DNA of 64,000 nucleotides from Cronobacter universalis NCTC 9529 (GTDB lineage: Bacteria; Pseudomonadota; Gammaproteobacteria; Enterobacterales; Enterobacteriaceae), in NCBI RefSeq assembly GCF_001277175.1, contig NZ_CP012257.1, positions 2,914,001 to 2,978,000 of the forward strand, read 5' to 3'. Below the pieces are notes generated by a model, which made no database searches, was not told the DNA's origin, and was given only the letters and a program-made list of their open reading frames with translations. Of the stretch, positions 60,192 through 64,000 are shown one piece after another. A program made the translations under genes and the position numbers. Positions within the stretch are counted from its first letter, which is position 1, and the number at the start of each line of letters is the position of its first letter.

Positions 60192-60647
60192 TTACAAGTC
60201 ATCAAGAAAAGTTTTATCAAGTTGCTTAAACGCACGTTTCAGGGTGTCGGCCAGCGCCTGATAATCAGGCTTGCCTTCCACCGGCGCGAGCGCCTGCCCC
60301 GCCTCCTGCAATTTGGTGCGGACTTCATAAAACCAGCTCAGCGTGCCGGGGGGCAGAGGCGTGACGGAGCGCTTGCCGAGCCACCACAGGCCCTGCATCG
60401 GCATACTCAGCGCGAACAGCGCCGTGGCGACGGCGGGCCCAAGCTGGCCGCCGAGCGCAATCTGCCAGCAGAGCGTAAACACGGCGACGGGCGGCATGAT
60501 GCGGATCGCGAAGCGCGTGGCGCGAATCACGCGGTTTTCGACAAAGACCGGCGCCAGACGTTTATCAATCGGCCAGGTCTTTGAGTAGTGTTGCCCACGA
60601 CGAAACAGGCTAAAAAAGCTCACGGGGCGATTTTCAGGTGTCGACAT
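60192..60647 (-). CDS. yfbV: YfbV, UPF0208 membrane protein
   Basis: This is a 151-residue UPF0208 protein, the E. coli length. Two hydrophobic helices lie near residues 45-62 ([20 protein letters not shown]) and 70-88 ([19 protein letters not shown]). The N-terminal [19 protein letters not shown] is the family signature. E. coli YfbV has been linked to insulation of the Ter chromosomal domain from Left, but its biochemical role is not defined. Confidence 0.93.
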   Translation of the reverse strand: MSTPENRPVSFFSLFRRGQHYSKTWPIDKRLAPVFVENRVIRATRFAIRIMPPVAVFTLCWQIALGGQLGPAVATALFALSMPMQGLWWLGKRSVTPLPPGTLSWFYEVRTKLQEAGQALAPVEGKPDYQALADTLKRAFKQLDKTFLDDL

Positions 60648-60981
60648 GGCCTTACCTCAACTTCATTAATAAAAAATAAAATTTTTCTGCAAGATAACAA
60701 CTCTCTATGACAACGTTCAAAATATTTTGTCAATGCAAGTCGCAATCAGTTATCCTGTGCGCGCCTGCGATGGCGTAGAAGGCAAAGCCCGCGCTGTCAA
60801 ATCTTTAAGGCCGTCTTTCGCGCCGGAAATTTGCGCAAAATGGCGTAAACTCTGTTTATTTCTTCGTCACAGCAGAATCTCTCTTCGCTATGACGTTAAT
60901 CATAAATGTCGGCGTCATCTTACGCTACGCTGAGAGACTCACTGACGTTTTTTTAGCCACGTATCATTAATAGGTACTTCC
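60648..60981 (+). promoter_or_regulatory. ackA upstream region
   Basis: The 334 bp between divergent yfbV and ackA hold no supported gene. The first 80 bp are AT-rich. No clear FNR palindrome or CRP site was found. A short frame at 60727-60933 has no recognisable features. It presumably carries the ackA-pta promoter. Confidence 0.45.
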
Positions 60982-62184
60982 ATGTCGAGTAAGTTAGTAC
61001 TGGTTCTCAACTGCGGTAGCTCCTCACTGAAATTTGCCATCATCGATGCACTGAACGGTGAAGAGTACCTGTCCGGTCTGGCCGAATGTTTCCATCTTCC
61101 TGAAGCGCGTATCAAATGGAAAATGGATGGCGGCAAACAAGAAGCGGCGCTTGGCGCCGGTGCGGCTCACAGCGAAGCGCTGAACTTCATCGTTAATACT
61201 ATTCTGGCACAAAAACCAGAGCTGTCTGCACAGCTGACTGCGATTGGTCATCGTATCGTGCACGGTGGCGAAAAGTATACCAGTTCCGTGGTCATTGATG
61301 AGACTGTTATTCAGGGCATCAAAGATTCCGCCTCCTTCGCGCCGCTGCACAACCCGGCTCACCTGATCGGTATCGCCGAAGCGCTGAAATCCTTCCCGCA
61401 CCTGGCGGATAAAAACGTGGCCGTCTTCGACACCGCGTTCCATCAGACCATGCCGGAAGAGTCTTACCTCTATGCCCTGCCGTACAAACTGTACAAAGAA
61501 CACGGCATCCGTCGCTACGGCGCGCACGGCACCAGCCACTTCTATGTGACGCAGGAAGCCGCGAAAATGCTGAACAAGCCGGTGGAAGAAGTGAACATCA
61601 TCACTTGCCACCTGGGCAACGGCGGTTCTGTTTCCGCTATCCGTAACGGCAAATGCGTTGACACCTCCATGGGTCTGACCCCGCTGGAAGGTCTGGTCAT
61701 GGGCACCCGCTCCGGCGACATCGACCCGGCTATCGTCTTCCATCTGCACGACGCGCTGGGCATGAGCGTTGATGACATCAACAAACTGCTGACCAAAGAG
61801 TCCGGCCTGCTGGGCCTGACCGAAGTGACCAGCGACTGCCGCTATGTTGAAGACAACTACGCGACCAAAGAAGACGCGAAGCGCGCGATGGACGTTTACT
61901 GCCACCGTCTGGCGAAATACATCGGCTCCTACACCGCGCTGATGGAAGGTCGTCTGGACGCGGTCGTCTTCACCGGCGGCATCGGCGAGAACGCGGCGAT
62001 GGTTCGCGAACTCTCCCTCGGCAAGCTGGGCGTGCTGGGCTTCGAGGTTGACCACGAGCGCAACCTGGCCGCGCGTTTCGGCAAATCCGGCTTCATCAAC
62101 AAAGAAGGCACCACCCTCGCGATGGTCATTCCGACCAACGAAGAACTGGTTATCGCGCAGGACGCCTGCCGCCTGACCGCCTGA
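60982..62184 (+). CDS. ackA: AckA, acetate kinase
   Basis: AckA interconverts acetyl phosphate and acetate with ATP, the overflow and acetate-assimilation step paired with Pta. It has 400 residues, the E. coli length. The ASKHA phosphate loop [11 protein letters not shown] lies at the N-terminus, with Asn in [24 protein letters not shown] and [14 protein letters not shown] are the conserved substrate and ATP loops. A terminator-like hairpin and 81 bp separate it from pta. Confidence 0.98.
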   Translation: MSSKLVLVLNCGSSSLKFAIIDALNGEEYLSGLAECFHLPEARIKWKMDGGKQEAALGAGAAHSEALNFIVNTILAQKPELSAQLTAIGHRIVHGGEKYTSSVVIDETVIQGIKDSASFAPLHNPAHLIGIAEALKSFPHLADKNVAVFDTAFHQTMPEESYLYALPYKLYKEHGIRRYGAHGTSHFYVTQEAAKMLNKPVEEVNIITCHLGNGGSVSAIRNGKCVDTSMGLTPLEGLVMGTRSGDIDPAIVFHLHDALGMSVDDINKLLTKESGLLGLTEVTSDCRYVEDNYATKEDAKRAMDVYCHRLAKYIGSYTALMEGRLDAVVFTGGIGENAAMVRELSLGKLGVLGFEVDHERNLAARFGKSGFINKEGTTLAMVIPTNEELVIAQDACRLTA

Positions 62185-62189
62185 TCCCT

Positions 62190-62220
62190 CACCGCCAGCC
62201 TCGCTGGCGGTGTTGTTTTA
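62190..62220 (+). terminator. Terminator-like hairpin between ackA and pta
   Basis: A 10-bp perfect stem CACCGCCAGC/GCTGGCGGTG with a 3-base loop is followed by TTGTTTTA. A second hairpin GCCAGC/GCTGGC follows at 62227-62243. It probably reduces, rather than ends, transcription into pta. Confidence 0.8.
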
Positions 62221-62265
62221 TGTGGTGCCAGCCGCGGGCTGGCTGCAACAAAAAGAGGATAAACC

Positions 62266-64000
62266 GTGTCCCGTATCATTATGCTTATTCCTACCGGAAC
62301 CAGCGTCGGCCTGACCAGCGTCAGCCTCGGCGTGATCCGCGCTATGGAACGTAAAGGCGTTCGTCTGAGCGTCTTCAAACCTATCGCCCAGCCACGTACT
62401 GGCGGCGATACGCCGGACCAGACCACGACCATCGTGCGCGCTAACACCAATCTGCCGGCTGCTGAACCGCTGCGCATGAGCCACGTCGAGTCGCTGCTCT
62501 CCAGCAACCAGAAAGACGTGCTGATGGAAGAGATCATTGCTCGCTTCCATGAAAACACCAAAGATGCGGAAGTGGTGCTGGTGGAAGGCCTGGTGCCGAC
62601 CCGCAAGCATCAGTTCGCCCAGTCGCTGAACTATGAAATCGCGAAGACCCTGAACGCGGAAATCGTGTTTGTGATGTCTCAGGGCACCGATACCCCGGAA
62701 CAGCTGAAAGAGCGTATCGAGCTGACCCGCAGCAGCTTCGGCGGCAGCAAAAACGCCAACATCACCGGCGTTATCGTCAACAAACTGAACGCGCCAGTGG
62801 ATGAGCAGGGCCGCACGCGCCCGGATCTCTCCGAGATTTTCGATGACTCCACCAAAGCGAAAATCATCAACATCGACGCGCAGCACCTGCAGGCCATCAG
62901 CCCGCTGCCGGTTCTGGGCGCGGTGCCGTGGAGCTTTGATCTGATAGCCACCCGCGCTATCGATATGGCCCGTCACCTGAACGCGACCATCGTTAACGAA
63001 GGCGATATCAAAACCCGCCGCGTGAAATCGGTGACCTTCTGCGCGCGCAGCATTCCGCATATGCTGGAACACTTCCGTCCGGGCTCCCTGCTGGTCACCT
63101 CCGCGGATCGTCCGGATGTGTTAGTGGCCGCCTGCCTTGCCGCGATGAACGGCGTGGAAATCGGCGCCATCCTGCTGACCGGCGGTTATGAAATGGACGA
63201 GCGCATCAGCAAGCTGTGCGAACGCGCTTTCGCCACCGGCCTGCCGGTATTTATGGTGAACACCAATACCTGGCAGACCTCGCTCAGCCTGCAGAGCTTC
63301 AACCTTGAAGTGCCGGCTGACGACCACGAGCGTATTGAAAAAGTGCAGGAATATGTGGCAAGCCACGTCAGCGCCGAGTGGATCGACTCCCTGACCGCCA
63401 CGTCCGAGCGCAGCCGTCGTCTCTCTCCGCCGGCGTTCCGCTACCAGTTGACCGAGCTTGCGCGTAAAGCGGGCAAACGCGTCGTGCTGCCGGAAGGCGA
63501 CGAGCCGCGTACCGTGAAAGCGGCGGCCATCTGCGCCGAACGCGGCATCGCGACCTGCGTGCTGCTGGGTAACCCGGATGAAATCGCGCGCGTTGCTGCC
63601 GCACAGGGCGTAGAACTGGGCACCGGCATCGAAATCGTCGATCCGGAAGTGGTGCGTGAAAGCTACGTGGCGCGTCTGGTTGAGCTGCGTAAGAGCAAAG
63701 GGATGACCGAAGCGGTCGCCCGCGAGCAGCTGGAAGATAACGTGGTGCTCGGCACGCTGATGCTGGAGCAGGACGAAGTCGACGGTCTGGTCTCCGGCGC
63801 GGTACACACCACCGCGAACACCATCCGTCCGCCGCTGCAGCTCATCAAAACGGCGCCGGGCAGCTCGCTGGTGTCTTCTGTGTTCTTCATGCTGCTGCCG
63901 GAACAGGTTTACGTTTACGGCGACTGCGCGATCAACCCGGATCCGACCGCAGAGCAGCTGGCAGAAATCGCGATTCAGTCCGCCGATTCCGCTGCCGCTT
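62266..64000 (+). CDS. pta: Pta, phosphate acetyltransferase (3' end beyond window)
   Basis: Pta converts acetyl-CoA and phosphate to acetyl phosphate and CoA. The start is a GTG at 62266 (then [19 protein letters not shown]), with AGAGGAT upstream; E. coli pta also has this N-terminus. The visible 578 codons of about 714 include the N-terminal P-loop-like regulatory domain (PTGTSVGLT), the DRTGG domain around residues 220-330 ([13 protein letters not shown]), and the start of the catalytic domain ([35 protein letters not shown]). It is co-transcribed with ackA. Confidence 0.97.
   Translation, partial: MSRIIMLIPTGTSVGLTSVSLGVIRAMERKGVRLSVFKPIAQPRTGGDTPDQTTTIVRANTNLPAAEPLRMSHVESLLSSNQKDVLMEEIIARFHENTKDAEVVLVEGLVPTRKHQFAQSLNYEIAKTLNAEIVFVMSQGTDTPEQLKERIELTRSSFGGSKNANITGVIVNKLNAPVDEQGRTRPDLSEIFDDSTKAKIINIDAQHLQAISPLPVLGAVPWSFDLIATRAIDMARHLNATIVNEGDIKTRRVKSVTFCARSIPHMLEHFRPGSLLVTSADRPDVLVAACLAAMNGVEIGAILLTGGYEMDERISKLCERAFATGLPVFMVNTNTWQTSLSLQSFNLEVPADDHERIEKVQEYVASHVSAEWIDSLTATSERSRRLSPPAFRYQLTELARKAGKRVVLPEGDEPRTVKAAAICAERGIATCVLLGNPDEIARVAAAQGVELGTGIEIVDPEVVRESYVARLVELRKSKGMTEAVAREQLEDNVVLGTLMLEQDEVDGLVSGAVHTTANTIRPPLQLIKTAPGSSLVSSVFFMLLPEQVYVYGDCAINPDPTAEQLAEIAIQSADSAAA

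Overview
The window is a contiguous stretch of the core chromosome of an enterobacterium (family Enterobacteriaceae). Gene order from ada to pta follows the well-known E. coli/Salmonella order almost gene for gene, and many proteins have exactly the E. coli length (RcsD 890, RcsC 949, NrdA 761, NrdB 376, NuoI 180, NuoG 908, YfbS 610). The high GC content, the missing arn/pmrD and glpABC blocks, and a tctDE-tctCBA locus between yfaZ and menE suggest Cronobacter or a close relative (Franconibacter/Siccibacter/Enterobacter-like). The genus is inference, not proof. I found no rRNA, tRNA, prophage, insertion sequence or CRISPR array.

Layout: 1-3.4 kb, ada (cut by the window edge), apbE and the porin ompC, all on the minus strand. 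3.7 kb, the antisense sRNA MicF with its mar/sox/rob box. 4.2-10.6 kb, the Rcs phosphorelay (rcsD-rcsB facing rcsC). 10.8-13.4 kb, gyrA, then ubiG. 14.5-18.5 kb, the aerobic ribonucleotide reductase operon nrdA-nrdB-yfaE, with NrdR and DnaA boxes upstream and a doubled GTAG-type REP between nrdA and nrdB. 18.6-21.0 kb, glpTQ, where glpQ carries an in-frame amber codon and glpABC is absent. 21.4-23.2 kb, yfaY and yfaZ. 23.3-28.5 kb, a complete tricarboxylate uptake locus: the TctDE two-component system divergent from the TctCBA transporter.

28.5-35.6 kb, the menaquinone operon menFDHBCE (minus strand, translationally coupled). 35.7-37.5 kb, elaB, elaA and rbn. 37.5-52.6 kb, the thirteen-gene nuo operon for respiratory complex I (nuoA-N with nuoC and nuoD fused), preceded by a long AT-rich control region. 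53.2-56.3 kb, lrhA and alaA, divergent across about 950 bp of non-coding DNA. 56.4-60.6 kb, yfbR, yfbS, yfbU-yfbT and yfbV. 60.98 kb to the end, ackA and the first four fifths of pta.

Much of the window serves respiration and its control: complex I, menaquinone and ubiquinone synthesis, LrhA (a known nuo-linked regulator), and acetate overflow through AckA-Pta. A second theme is envelope stress: OmpC, MicF and Rcs. I found no convincing new multi-gene system. The items most worth a second look are non-coding: two related stem-loops sharing an AACGTCTC loop between lrhA and alaA, an upstream ORF with a strong ribosome site in front of alaA, competing hairpins between ackA and pta, and structured gaps inside the nuo operon. 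The nonsense codon in glpQ is the clearest gene-level oddity.
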